Below, piece after piece: positions 29,241-37,245 of a stretch of 64,000 nucleotides of DNA. How positions within the stretch are numbered: position 1 is the first letter of the stretch; every line of letters begins with the position of its first letter. The translations under genes were made by a program, and so were the position numbers. Source of the stretch: an uncultured Rhodopila sp. (GTDB lineage: Bacteria; Pseudomonadota; Alphaproteobacteria; Acetobacterales; Acetobacteraceae); NCBI GenBank assembly GCA_903851415.1, contig CAINOE010000086.1, positions 1 to 64,000 of the forward strand, in the 5' to 3' direction. A model generated the notes under the pieces. That model had not been told where the DNA came from. It saw nothing but the letters and a program-made list of their open reading frames with translations, and searched no databases.

Positions 29241-29432
29241 GACAGCTTGCTTGACCGTCGTCGCATCAACGGGCTGCTGTTGGCGACGCAATTGCCCATG
29301 CACCGGCTGATCGCCGATGCGGTCCACCTGATCGTCTGCATCGACCGCATCAACGGCATCCGCCGTGTGACGCAAATCGTGTCCGTCCGCGGGCACGACG
29401 GCCACGCCTACCAACTGCAATCGGAGACCTGA
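29241..29432 (+). pseudogene. trbB: trbB (conjugal transfer ATPase) 3' remnant
   Basis: About 63 codons survive, reading LPMHRLIADAVHLIV then RRVTQIVSVRGHDGHAYQL and a stop. This is the C-terminal pattern of TrbB/VirB11-family ATPases (RLI..AVHLIV....RRV..I..V.GYDG). Nothing of the Walker motifs is left upstream, where the CoA-transferase begins on the other strand. It is followed after four bases by a trbC-like start, preserving the usual trbB-trbC order. Confidence 0.65.
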
Positions 29433-29436
29433 ATCC

Positions 29437-29664
29437 ATGTCCAGCCGCATGAAACTTCCGGCACCGGCGGCATCGGCCGCCGCCGTTGCGCCGAACCTTG
29501 CCCATGCCGCCGCCGCCGGGGGCGGCATGCCCTGCTCGACGTTCCTCGGCACGTTCAAGACCAGCATCACCGGGGAGATCGCCGCGATCATCTGCGTCGT
29601 CGCCATCGTGTCGGGTGTCGCAACCTGCACCTTCGCCTCGGCCACACCGCAAAGGAACGCGTCC
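29437..29664 (+). pseudogene. trbC: trbC (VirB2-like pilin) 5' remnant
   Basis: A 76-codon frame starts right after trbB and has a signal-like Ala-rich start. It continues GGGMPCSTFLGTFKTSITG and EIAAIICVVAIVSGVATC, matching the first membrane segment of TrbC/VirB2 pilins. The second hydrophobic segment is missing: the frame runs directly into the start of the secreted glycosidase. It is truncated, and presumably non-functional for conjugation. Confidence 0.6.
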
Positions 29665-31494
29665 ATGCGTGAATCCATTCCGAAGGCACAGCCGCATAAT
29701 GGCCCTCAGCCGCGGAGCCGCAACCCGAGATCGTTTCTGCTGGCCTCAACCGCGCTATCACTCGCCGCGGGAACGGCTTGCGCGCAAATCGACATGACCA
29801 CCACGCAATTCCTGAGCACCATCGGCGTCAATACGCACATCGCGACCGGCGTCGCCAATTATGAAAGTGGCGCGACCGATCTGACCGACTTGCGATACCC
29901 GGGCGCCGCCAACGTCCGCGACAGCTACAACCCGTCAAACGAAAGCGTTTATACGGCGCTGGGACAGGCCGGCATCAAATTCGACCTGGAGACCTATGCC
30001 GGCGGTCACCTCACAACCTCCAGCTTGCAATCCGAACTATCCTCGTTCCATCAGTTGAACTCGGCGGCACCGGGCATGGTCGCCGCGCTGGAGAGGCCGA
30101 ACGAGATCAACAACTGGCCCGTCACCTATAACGGTGCGACCAGCCTCAACAGCGCGGTCGCCTATCAGCAGGTCACCTCGGCATGCACAAACGCCACGCC
30201 GAACCATGCCGCTTCCGCAGGCGGTTTCGGCACGCATGACGGCCAGATATACAGCCCGAACGGTGATCCGTTCATCGCCCGCGGCGTCAATGTCATGTAC
30301 GGCAACGGCAACCCCTCGGCGGCGCAGCTGCAGGCGGACTTCCCCGGCATCAACTATGTCCGGCTGGCGATCTATAACTACGACAGCCCGGCCGCGCTGA
30401 CCGCATATGTCGACGACCTGACCTCGCACGGCATCGTTGTCGAGTTGGAGAACCACAACAACGGCGCCGGCAACGCGGGCGGCAATCAGGGAACGATCTT
30501 CACCGGGGCGGCGCTGGCGCAGGAACAGGCCTGGTATTCCGCAGTCGCCGCAGCCTTCAAGACCAATCCCTACGTGTGGTTCGGCACCAACAATGAGCCG
30601 TCCGAGGTGAACGCCAACGGCCAGACCGATCCTGCCGCGCTGTCGGCATGGCAGCAGCAGACCTATCAGACAATCCGCAGTGCGGGAAACAACAGCCCGG
30701 TTCTGCTGGAAGCAAATTCATGGGGTCCGGGAAAGACCAACGTCGGATACACCGCATCCGACTATGCCGGCATGACCAACGTTATTTGGGACCTGCACTA
30801 TTACGGCTGGCTCAGCCGCTATTCGACCGATCAGTCCACCGTGTCATCGACGCTGGCCGGCATGATCGCCGACACCGCCGCGATCCAAAGCGCGGACGCG
30901 AAGATCCCCGTGCTGATCGGCGAATACGGCAACTCAACGACCGGACAGGCAATCGACGCGAACGGCAATCAGGTCGTAACTGCCGTGCAGCAAAGCGGCG
31001 TCGGCAGTGCGGCATGGGCCTGGGGCAGCGGCAACCCCGGCGACGGCCTGACCAACGGCAACGGCGGCGTGTCCGCCTACGGGCAGCAGGTTGCCGCCTT
31101 CACGGCAGGCAGCGGCGCGGCCGGCTGTGCTCAATCGCCGATCCCGTCTCCCGCTCCTGTCCCCGCCCCGGCCTCGCACGGCGCCGTCGCGCCGCCCGCG
31201 CCGGCCACGCCGAATGCAGCCGGCCAAACGCCGGCCTCGGCTGATGTGGTCAGCCCCGGGCAAGGCTCGGCGACGGACGCGCAGGGCAACACCTATGCGA
31301 TCGCCGCGGACGGCTCGGTCCTGGAGAACGGCAATACCTGGTTGCCCGGCGGCGGCGGCACCAGCCAACTCGTCATCGTCGAGCGATCCGACGCAAGCGA
31401 TGCAGAAGGCGGCTCTGGAACAGTGGATTGTCAATATCCGCTCGGTCTGCATCGACGCCCTGGCGATGCGCAGCGGCATTCTCGCGGCCTATGA
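29665..31494 (+). CDS. Secreted GH5-like glycoside hydrolase with partial second glycosidase-like module; chimeric ends
   Basis: This is a 609-residue protein. The ATG at 29665 is chosen for its AAAGGAA ribosome site and the signal peptide that follows (cut after about residue 40, ACAQ). Residues about 42-165 resemble the first part of a TIM-barrel glycosidase (IGVNTHI, LERPNEINNWPVTYNG). Residues about 185-480 form a GH5/cellulase-like domain (YSPNGDPFIARGVNV), with acid/base Glu in FGTNNEPSE and nucleophile Glu in VLIGEYGN. A Pro/Ala-rich linker follows. The last 35 or so residues are out-of-frame reading of trbF sequence, so the natural C-terminus is lost. It probably cleaves beta-glucan-type substrates. 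Confidence 0.75.
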   Translation: MRESIPKAQPHNGPQPRSRNPRSFLLASTALSLAAGTACAQIDMTTTQFLSTIGVNTHIATGVANYESGATDLTDLRYPGAANVRDSYNPSNESVYTALGQAGIKFDLETYAGGHLTTSSLQSELSSFHQLNSAAPGMVAALERPNEINNWPVTYNGATSLNSAVAYQQVTSACTNATPNHAASAGGFGTHDGQIYSPNGDPFIARGVNVMYGNGNPSAAQLQADFPGINYVRLAIYNYDSPAALTAYVDDLTSHGIVVELENHNNGAGNAGGNQGTIFTGAALAQEQAWYSAVAAAFKTNPYVWFGTNNEPSEVNANGQTDPAALSAWQQQTYQTIRSAGNNSPVLLEANSWGPGKTNVGYTASDYAGMTNVIWDLHYYGWLSRYSTDQSTVSSTLAGMIADTAAIQSADAKIPVLIGEYGNSTTGQAIDANGNQVVTAVQQSGVGSAAWAWGSGNPGDGLTNGNGGVSAYGQQVAAFTAGSGAAGCAQSPIPSPAPVPAPASHGAVAPPAPATPNAAGQTPASADVVSPGQGSATDAQGNTYAIAADGSVLENGNTWLPGGGGTSQLVIVERSDASDAEGGSGTVDCQYPLGLHRRPGDAQRHSRGL

Positions 31495-31797
31495 TCTGGT
31501 CGACGCCCGTTCGCAAACCGCTGCCGCGATCGGCACCTTCTATACCGGGCAGGATCCGTTCAAGCGCGCCGAAACAGAAACCGTCTCGCTGGAAAACGTG
31601 GTTGCCGTGCCGCCGCCTCCATCGGGCCTGACGGAATGCAGACCTGGCGCATAACCCGGGTCGAACACATCACCGGCCGCGACGGCCAGAATGAAACCCG
31701 GCAGGCGTGGGCGGGCAACATCACCTTCAAGCTGAAGCGCCCGGCTGCGATCGAGGACGCCTATCATAATCCGGACGGCATCCACATCCTGGCTTAG
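31385..31797 (+). pseudogene. trbF: trbF (VirB8-like) 3' remnant with frameshift
   Basis: In one frame the sequence reads ALEQWIVNIRSVCIDA, GILAAYDLVDARSQTAAAIG, and YTGQDPFKRAETETVSLEN. The match then continues one frame over from 31636 (MQTWRITRVEHITGRDGQNE, then WAGNITFKLKRP and NPDGIHI, stop at 31795). These blocks are the C-terminal half of TrbF/VirB8 (RAE.ETVSV, W...W.E..R...G, NPLGIYV). The frameshift and loss of the N-terminus make it non-functional. Its start lies inside the glycosidase frame. Confidence 0.7.
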
Positions 31798-32348
31798 CTC
31801 GGGACCGACGGCTTCGGCTCGCGCCGCCGGTCCAACCCCCTGCCGCGTTCGAGTCACGGCATCATTCCGCATCTGCCGGAAGTTCCACGAGATGAAAACG
31901 ATGCAGCCGATGAGCTACAACGATGAGCGAAACCGATAGCTACTTCACCATCAAAATCGTGGTAGGGATTATCGAAACCGCTGCTTCATTGTTTTTTATC
32001 GGACTGATTATATGCGTCTGCTCAAATCTGACGCTCTCCGGCGAGTCGCCGCTATGGCTGGTTGGTGTTCCGCACACTCGTTCTCCTGTCTGAACAGTGT
32101 GCCTACCGACGAAAAATGGCGACTAGGCACGCCGGGTTGCGCCGGAAGCCGGCATGCCGGCAAAGTCGGGTCGCGCATGCCGTCGGCGGACGAAACGGGC
32201 GACCTGGCGAATTGCGATATGCGCCGATTATGACACACGGGCACAGCAGCGTCGCAGAGGTCAGCTCGATCCGGATCGCCGGCCGCAGACTATCCCCCGG
32301 CACCGCACACCACTTGCCTTCCTCGCGGGATCGACCAATCTGGAACCC
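31798..32348. other. Non-coding or decayed stretch after trbF remnant
   Basis: These 551 bases hold no gene I recognise apart from the possible small frame at 31923-32093. No further trb gene could be followed by eye. The base composition is more mixed than in the flanking genes, which fits decayed mobile DNA. Confidence 0.5.
31923..32093 (+). CDS. Possible 56-residue single-span membrane protein
   Basis: A small ATG-to-TGA frame encodes a hydrophobic helix from about residue 12 to 34 (VVGIIETAASLFFIGLIICV) with short polar ends. There is no clear ribosome site and no recognisable family. It lies in decayed conjugative DNA, so it may be chance or a remnant. Confidence 0.25.
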   Translation: MSETDSYFTIKIVVGIIETAASLFFIGLIICVCSNLTLSGESPLWLVGVPHTRSPV

Positions 32349-33161
32349 ATGCTGCGTTACTGCCTTGCTCTGATCGGCTGCCTCCTGCCATGCGCCGCCG
32401 ACGCGGAAGCGCCGACCTCGCTGAGCGCTCATTACGCGACCTATGCCGCCGGGCTGCATGTGGCGGACATCGAAACCGCCGTCAGCACCAGCCCCCGAAC
32501 CTACCAGATGAGCGTCACCTTCCGCACCACCGGCCTCGCCGGTTTCTTCTACAGCGGCAGCCAGACCGGCATGGTCCGCGGCTCATGGCAGGGGACCAAT
32601 GCGGTTCCCGCGCAGTACGTCGGCGAGGGAAACTGGCGCGGCGCCAAACGGCTGGCCGACATCGAGTATGACCATGGTCAACCGAAAGTCCGTCAGCTTT
32701 TCCCGCCCAACGAGACGGAGCGCGAGCCGGTGCCGGAAAACCTGCGGGCCAACACGATCGACATGATGAGCGCGATGATGCAGCTCGTCCATGCCGCCGG
32801 CACGACCGGCCGGTGCGAAGGCTTCGTGCGAACCTACGAAGGCAGGCGCCTCGTCGAGATCGAGGCCCATACCGTCGGCCCCGAAATCCTGCCGCCCTCC
32901 GGCAGATCGAGCTTCGCCGGCCGCGCGTTGCGCTGCGACTTCTCCACGCGCCTGCTGGCCGGGTTCAGTCTCGACGGCGACCGCGCCCGGGAGGGCCGTC
33001 CGATGCACGGATCTGCGTGGCTGGCCCCGGTGGTGGCCGGAGGCGCGCCGATGGTGGTGCGAGTGAGCTTCGATACACGCTGGGTCGGCGACGCCATCAC
33101 GGAATTGACCGGCGTGGACGCGGGAGCCGATATCACGGTTGCCGGCGACCATCAGCCTTGA
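32349..33161 (+). CDS. DUF3108-family secreted protein
   Basis: This is a 270-residue protein with an N-terminal signal peptide (MLRYCLALIGCLLPCAADA), cut near residue 19-22. The mature part begins with the DUF3108 pattern (YATYAAGLHVADIE, TGLAGFFYSG) and has the IDMMSAMMQLV block near 135. Such periplasmic proteins in alphaproteobacteria have no firmly known function. The start chosen gives the signal peptide; an in-frame upstream extension from 32154 looks non-coding. It has no obvious operon partner. Confidence 0.8.
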   Translation: MLRYCLALIGCLLPCAADAEAPTSLSAHYATYAAGLHVADIETAVSTSPRTYQMSVTFRTTGLAGFFYSGSQTGMVRGSWQGTNAVPAQYVGEGNWRGAKRLADIEYDHGQPKVRQLFPPNETEREPVPENLRANTIDMMSAMMQLVHAAGTTGRCEGFVRTYEGRRLVEIEAHTVGPEILPPSGRSSFAGRALRCDFSTRLLAGFSLDGDRAREGRPMHGSAWLAPVVAGGAPMVVRVSFDTRWVGDAITELTGVDAGADITVAGDHQP

Positions 33162-33381
33162 CGATCCGCCGACAGGAACGCGCCGGCGATACTCCGCACC
33201 TGAGCGAACCCTGTTGACGCTTCAGTCGGGTCAGACCGGGCATCCTGGCCGCGAACCGAGAAGGCAGGGCCGTTCCTCACCAGGTGCACCCTGAAGATGG
33301 GGCGGCTCGCGGATGACAAAAGGGGATTCGTCAACGCCGTCTTAAACTCACGTCGATGCCGCCACTGGAGGGATGGCTCGC

Positions 33382-33408
33382 TTTAGCATATAATTTGCTC
33401 AAAGGAGC
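33382..33408 (+). promoter_or_regulatory. Promoter and possible operator of the Xre/RES pair
   Basis: A perfect TATAAT (33389-33394) is flanked by AGCA (33385-33388) and TGCT (33396-33399), an inverted repeat across the -10 box. A second small palindrome, GCTC-AAAG-GAGC (33397-33408), overlaps the AAAGGAG ribosome site. This fits autorepression by the antitoxin. The -35 element is weak. Confidence 0.5.
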
Positions 33409-33415
33409 AATCGAC

Positions 33416-33973
33416 ATGGCTTATCCGACAGCGCCGGCATCAGGGCCACCCGGCGCCACGCGCAAGCGCGGCGGTTCCGATTCGGCCAACCCCGCAGCGA
33501 AAAAGGTCCCGGCAGCGCAGGGCATGACCAGAATCAAGGCGCAGGCGCTTTCCTACATCACCGTCTATCGGGCCACGCCGCTGGAGCGGATCGACATGAT
33601 CAGGCGCGGCATCCCGGCCTCCGACGCAAAGCGACTCTTCGCCGATCTGCCCATCGGCCAGGGCGCCGGGTTCAAGGCGTTGAATTTGTCCACCGCCACG
33701 GTCAACAAGAAGGCGAAGCAGGGCGATTTGCTGTCGCCCGAGGAAAGCGAGCGGATCATCGGCTTCGCCAGACTCGTGGGTCAGTTGGAGGCGATGATCC
33801 TGGACTCCGGCGATCCGGCGGGCTTCGACGCCCGTGCCTGGATGGCGCGATGGCTGAGCGAACCGTTGCCGGCTCTCGGAGGCACGCGGCCGGCCGATAT
33901 GATGGACACCATGGAGGGTCAGGGCCTGGTTTCGGCTGCGCTCGCAAAGATCCAGAGCGGCGCCTACGCTTGA
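33416..33973 (+). CDS. Antitoxin of Xre/MbcA/ParS type (DUF2384)
   Basis: This is a 185-residue protein with an AAAGGAG ribosome site 8 bases before the ATG. A basic, disordered N-terminus (about 1-40) is followed by the antitoxin fold (residues about 55-110; IDMIRRGIPASDAKRLFADL, ALNLSTATVNKKAKQG, LSPEESERIIGFARL). The C-terminal toxin-binding part (AWMARWLSEPLPALGG, GLVSAALAKIQSGAYA) is typical of antitoxins paired with RES toxins. It overlaps the toxin start and very likely represses its own promoter. Confidence 0.88.
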   Translation: MAYPTAPASGPPGATRKRGGSDSANPAAKKVPAAQGMTRIKAQALSYITVYRATPLERIDMIRRGIPASDAKRLFADLPIGQGAGFKALNLSTATVNKKAKQGDLLSPEESERIIGFARLVGQLEAMILDSGDPAGFDARAWMARWLSEPLPALGGTRPADMMDTMEGQGLVSAALAKIQSGAYA

Positions 33974-34455
33974 GCGTGACCGTCTGGCGGATCGCGACCG
34001 ACACCAAGAGCTATGAGGCGGACGATCTTTCGGGCATCGGCGCGAAGATCACCGGCGGACGCTGGAACGCCGTCGTCGATGCCCTGGTTTATACGTCGGA
34101 GACGCAGGCGCTGGCCTGCCTGGAGACGGTGGTTCACCTGAATGCCGGGGGCTTGCCGCTCAATCGCTATCTGGTGGCCGTTACGATCCCCGATGCAGTC
34201 TGGGCCGCGGCGCGGACGGAGACTCCCGGGAGTCTCCCGGTCGGGTGGGATGCAGATCCGTCGGGCCGGGCGAGCATTCAGTTCGGTTCGGCGTGGATAC
34301 GGTCGAGCGCGTCGGCGTTGCTGAGGGTGCCGTCCGTCATCGTGCCGGACGAGTATAACGTGCTGATAAATCCGCTGCATCCGGACAGCGGGGCCATCAC
34401 CGCGGTCAAGCTCCGGAAGTGGCTGTATGATCCGCGTTTGACGAAGACCGGCTGA
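33970..34455 (+). CDS. RES-domain toxin (NAD+-degrading family)
   Basis: This is a 161-residue RES domain. It begins with VWRIA, carries SGIGAKITGGRWN (near 21-33), YTSETQALACLE (near 40-51) and PSVIVPDEYNVLINPLHPD (near 120-138), which hold the Arg, Tyr, Glu and Asn/His positions conserved in RES toxins. Studied members destroy NAD+. The frame opens with a TTG at 33970 that overlaps the antitoxin TGA; a GTG at 33976 is the alternative. The protein looks intact, so the pair may be active. Confidence 0.87.
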   Translation: MSVTVWRIATDTKSYEADDLSGIGAKITGGRWNAVVDALVYTSETQALACLETVVHLNAGGLPLNRYLVAVTIPDAVWAAARTETPGSLPVGWDADPSGRASIQFGSAWIRSSASALLRVPSVIVPDEYNVLINPLHPDSGAITAVKLRKWLYDPRLTKTG

Positions 34456-34688
34456 ACCGGGGGTGTGCGGCACGCCGCTGATCGCCGGTTTGGGCGACCT
34501 CGCATGGACGGAAGCGGATCCGCCCGGTCGCGCGTGACCGCTTCGAACTGTAGGCGGCCATTCGGAGCAGAGCGACCGACCGGCTGACTGCGGAAGCGAG
34601 GGCGGCTCGGCAACTCGCCATGGTCCCTCTCCAGGGACAAACGATCCTAATGGAGTCCTACCGGCCTCAACGGATTAAGGTGCGCCGG
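34456..34688. other. Intergenic gap with no recognised feature
   Basis: These 233 bases separate the RES toxin from the small membrane protein gene, which is transcribed toward it. I see no gene, terminator with a T run, or mobile-element end here. Confidence 0.4.
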
Positions 34689-34856
34689 TCATTGGAAGGC
34701 CGACCACGCCACTGCGGCAAGACACGCAGCAGGCATCGCGACCACCGCCCAGGCGGCGTGCCCTGTCCCGGTCAGCGCCGCCGCGACCGCCACGACGGTG
34801 GCCACTCCGGCGATGTTGCGGGCATCGCCAAACAGCGTCTTGAAGAACGCTTTCAA
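34689..34856 (-). CDS. Small two-segment membrane protein downstream of COG4280 gene
   Basis: This is a 55-residue protein starting with TTG that overlaps the TGA of the upstream gene (TTGA). It reads LKAFFKTLFGDARNIAG, then two hydrophobic stretches (VATVVAVAAALTG and WAVVAMPAACLAAVAWSAF). The translational coupling and hydrophobic pattern support a real gene, probably a partner of the COG4280 protein. Its function is unknown. Confidence 0.6.
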   Translation of the reverse strand: MKAFFKTLFGDARNIAGVATVVAVAAALTGTGHAAWAVVAMPAACLAAVAWSAFQ

Positions 34857-35569
34857 GCGCGCGCCTCCCGCCGTCCGCGCAGCAACACCACCAGCGCCTG
34901 TCCGCCGAGCAGGAAGAACGCCTCCAGCGCCACCAAACTCCAGTCCCCCAGCGGCCAGACGTCGCCCGCCATCGCCTCCAGTGTCCAGAACGTGCCGAAC
35001 GAGACGATCATCGACCCGACAATGAACTTGATGGCGTTCTCCGGCACCCGCCGCAGCGGCGCGCGGGCCGCCAGCCCGGCGGCGAAGACAACCAGCAGCG
35101 CGACCACGGCGGCAATGCCGTTGGAGATCCACGCCCGACTGCGCAGGCTGAAGGCGACGACGATCAGCCAGACTCCCAGCCCCTCCATCAGCGTGCCCTT
35201 GTAGGCGACCAGCCAGGCGGCGAACCAGTCGCCGCCGCTGATCTTCTCGCGGGTCTCGCGGAACTCCGCGTCCTCGTCGTGCAGCGCCTTCAGTCCGGCC
35301 TGGCGGGCGATGGCCTTCGCCATCCAGCGCACGCCGAACAGCAGCAGGAACACGCCGATGGCGAACTGGATCGCATGCACGTTCAGGCCGGTCGAGAGCG
35401 CGCCTCCGGTGACCGCCGTCAGCAAGGCTAATGTCCCCAATCCGGCGGCGGCGGCGCCCAGTGCGGCACCCCAGCCGATGGTCAGGCTGACCGCGAGGAC
35501 GATGGTGAACGCCTCCACCCACTCGACCCCGGCGGTCAGGAACAGAGGCAGGAAAGCGGGCCAGTCCAT
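34853..35569 (-). CDS. COG4280-like integral membrane protein
   Basis: This is a 238-residue protein with about six to seven membrane segments. It opens with FLTAGVEWVEAFTIVLAVSL, a pattern of the COG4280 predicted membrane proteins, which resemble metal-ion transporter folds. A cytoplasmic loop near residues 90-110 holds HDEDAEFRETREKISGG. The segment YKGTLMEGLGVWLIVVAF follows. It is coupled to the small downstream protein. The substrate is unknown. Confidence 0.75.
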   Translation of the reverse strand: MDWPAFLPLFLTAGVEWVEAFTIVLAVSLTIGWGAALGAAAAGLGTLALLTAVTGGALSTGLNVHAIQFAIGVFLLLFGVRWMAKAIARQAGLKALHDEDAEFRETREKISGGDWFAAWLVAYKGTLMEGLGVWLIVVAFSLRSRAWISNGIAAVVALLVVFAAGLAARAPLRRVPENAIKFIVGSMIVSFGTFWTLEAMAGDVWPLGDWSLVALEAFFLLGGQALVVLLRGRREARA

Positions 35570-35657
35570 AGTTTGGTCTTTCGTTCGTCGTGATTGTCCG
35601 GTGCGTCCGGGGCACCGTTCACGGCGCGGAATGGCAGCGCGGATGTCGCCCCCGTAT

Positions 35658-35682
35658 CATGGCCGGCCTTGTGCCGGCCATG
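35658..35682. repeat. REP-like palindrome
   Basis: A perfect 10-bp stem, CATGGCCGGC at 35658-35667 and GCCGGCCATG at 35673-35682, has a CTTGT loop. It lies downstream of the lipoprotein gene and upstream of the COG4280 gene. It shares sequence style with the palindromes near 5.9 and 58.8 kb. Confidence 0.65.
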
Positions 35683-35713
35683 ACACATAAGGCAACGCCG
35701 GTCGATACCGCGC

Positions 35714-36280
35714 TCACCGCAGCCCGGCCAAATCGATCGCCGCTGCCAGACGATCGAGCAATCCGCCGACAAGCGTCACGACATCCTGGTCGGTCGCCAC
35801 CGGTCCGCTCGCCGTCAGCCGCACCCGGTCCCGCAGCACGGGCTTCGCCGCATCGCGCGGCACGATCGTCCAGTCCGCCTCCAACACGGCCGTGCCGGAC
35901 GCCGTCACATCCAGCCGGCTGATGTTGATCAGCACCCGGTATGTCGCCGCATCGGCGCGCGGCTGGTCGGTCACCAGCGCATCCGGACGGCGCGCCGCCA
36001 GCCGCTCGGTCAGCCGATCGGTGACGCCGAGGGACAGGCGGCTGGCCCAGCGGCCAACCTGGCTGCGGTGCAGGATATCGCCGTTGCGATACACGATGTC
36101 CTGCGAGTCCAGCTCATCCGGCACCGCCACCCGCACGATCTGGATCACCACCGCGCGCGTCCCCAGCGGCCCGGTATCGACGGCGGAAACCGGCACATTC
36201 AGCGTGTACACCGTCAGCGGCGGCCCGGCGCAGGACGCCAGCAGCAACGCCGCCGCACCCGAAAGGAACAATCGTCTCAT
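35714..36280 (-). CDS. ABC-type transport auxiliary lipoprotein (PqiC/MlaB-associated type)
   Basis: This is a 188-residue lipoprotein with lipobox LLASC at residues 14-18. The mature part begins LTVYTLNVP and has VDTGPLGTRAVVIQIVRVAVP and DSQDIVYRNGDILHRSQVGRWA, the pattern of the ABC-transport auxiliary component family tied to MCE systems. It is the last gene of a four-gene operon, and its ATG overlaps the MCE gene stop (ATGA). It probably sits in the outer membrane and helps move lipids between membranes. Confidence 0.85.
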   Translation of the reverse strand: MRRLFLSGAAALLLASCAGPPLTVYTLNVPVSAVDTGPLGTRAVVIQIVRVAVPDELDSQDIVYRNGDILHRSQVGRWASRLSLGVTDRLTERLAARRPDALVTDQPRADAATYRVLINISRLDVTASGTAVLEADWTIVPRDAAKPVLRDRVRLTASGPVATDQDVVTLVGGLLDRLAAAIDLAGLR

Positions 36281-37245
36281 GGCCGGCGTCCGGTCAGCAG
36301 CAGTTGCGGGTTGCGCTCGACATCGCTGGCAAAGCCGCGCAGCGACGCCGCAGCCGCCGCCAGGTCGCGCAAAGTGGACTCGAAATTGGCACGATCGGCC
36401 GAGCGGGTGGATGTCACGGACCGCAGATCGCCCAGCACGTCCCGCGCTCGCGCCATGCTCTCATCCGCCGCGGTGAGCAGCTTGTGCAGGTCCGCCCCGC
36501 GCGCGATCAACTGCCCGTCGGCCGTCGTGGTCAACCGGTCGATATTCGCCAGCGTGGTGTCCAGGCTGGCCTGAAGCGACTTGATGGCCTGACCCGCCGT
36601 CTCGACCGTCTGCGCGGTCCGGTCGGACGTGGTCTTCAGGCTTTCCACCAGCGGCGGCAAATCCTCGTCCAGCTTTTCCGACAGGGTCTTCAGGCTCTGC
36701 AACGTGGCGTTGGTATTGTCGGCGAGTTCCCGCCAAGGCAACTGGCTGAGTTGCTCCTTCGCCATCTGGATCGCGGACTGCTTGGTGGGAATTTCCGGCA
36801 GGTTGGAAATGCCGGGATGCAGCACCGTATCCGATCCAGGATCGAAATCGAGGTCGATCTGCGCCTGACCGGTAACGAAACTCTGCATGTTCAGCTCTGC
36901 CCGCAGGCCCCGCTTGATCAGATCCTCCAGATCCAAAGGAGCGCTGCCGTGATCCATGCCAATTCTCGCCCGGTCGGGCTCCAATCGTATTCCCACAGGG
37001 ATAAAGGCGGTGCTGGTCTTCGGATCGAACCGGATCCCGATACTTTCAACCGACCCCACCGGGACGCCGCGGAAGGTCACCGGCGAGCCGATGGACAGGC
37101 CGGCGATGGAGTCCTGGAAAATGATTACTGCCCGGATCGACGGGTTGAAGATGTTGAACCTGCCGAAAAAGATGACCGCTCCCACGGCGAGCAGGATGCC
37201 CCCCAGCACGAAAGCGCCCACCGCGGTCTGCCTGCCGCCGTTCAT
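36277..37245 (-). CDS. MCE/MlaD-family lipid-binding protein
   Basis: This is a 322-residue protein. One N-terminal membrane anchor (about residues 8-28, VGAFVLGGILLAVGAVIFF) is followed by a single MCE domain (about 38-120; AVIIFQDSIAGLSIGSPVTF, RGVPVGSVESIGI). A long helical tail with repeated Leu/Thr segments continues to the end. MlaD-like proteins form hexamers that carry lipids across the periplasm. It overlaps both neighbours by 4 bases, so ATPase, MCE protein and lipoprotein are made in step. Confidence 0.93.
   Translation of the reverse strand: MNGGRQTAVGAFVLGGILLAVGAVIFFGRFNIFNPSIRAVIIFQDSIAGLSIGSPVTFRGVPVGSVESIGIRFDPKTSTAFIPVGIRLEPDRARIGMDHGSAPLDLEDLIKRGLRAELNMQSFVTGQAQIDLDFDPGSDTVLHPGISNLPEIPTKQSAIQMAKEQLSQLPWRELADNTNATLQSLKTLSEKLDEDLPPLVESLKTTSDRTAQTVETAGQAIKSLQASLDTTLANIDRLTTTADGQLIARGADLHKLLTAADESMARARDVLGDLRSVTSTRSADRANFESTLRDLAAAAASLRGFASDVERNPQLLLTGRRP

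Noticed and set aside
28347-29432. A continuous plus-strand frame of 361 codons ending in trbB-like sequence
   Set aside because: All of it before about 29241 is antisense to the CoA-transferase. Only the end has TrbB character, so only that part is annotated.
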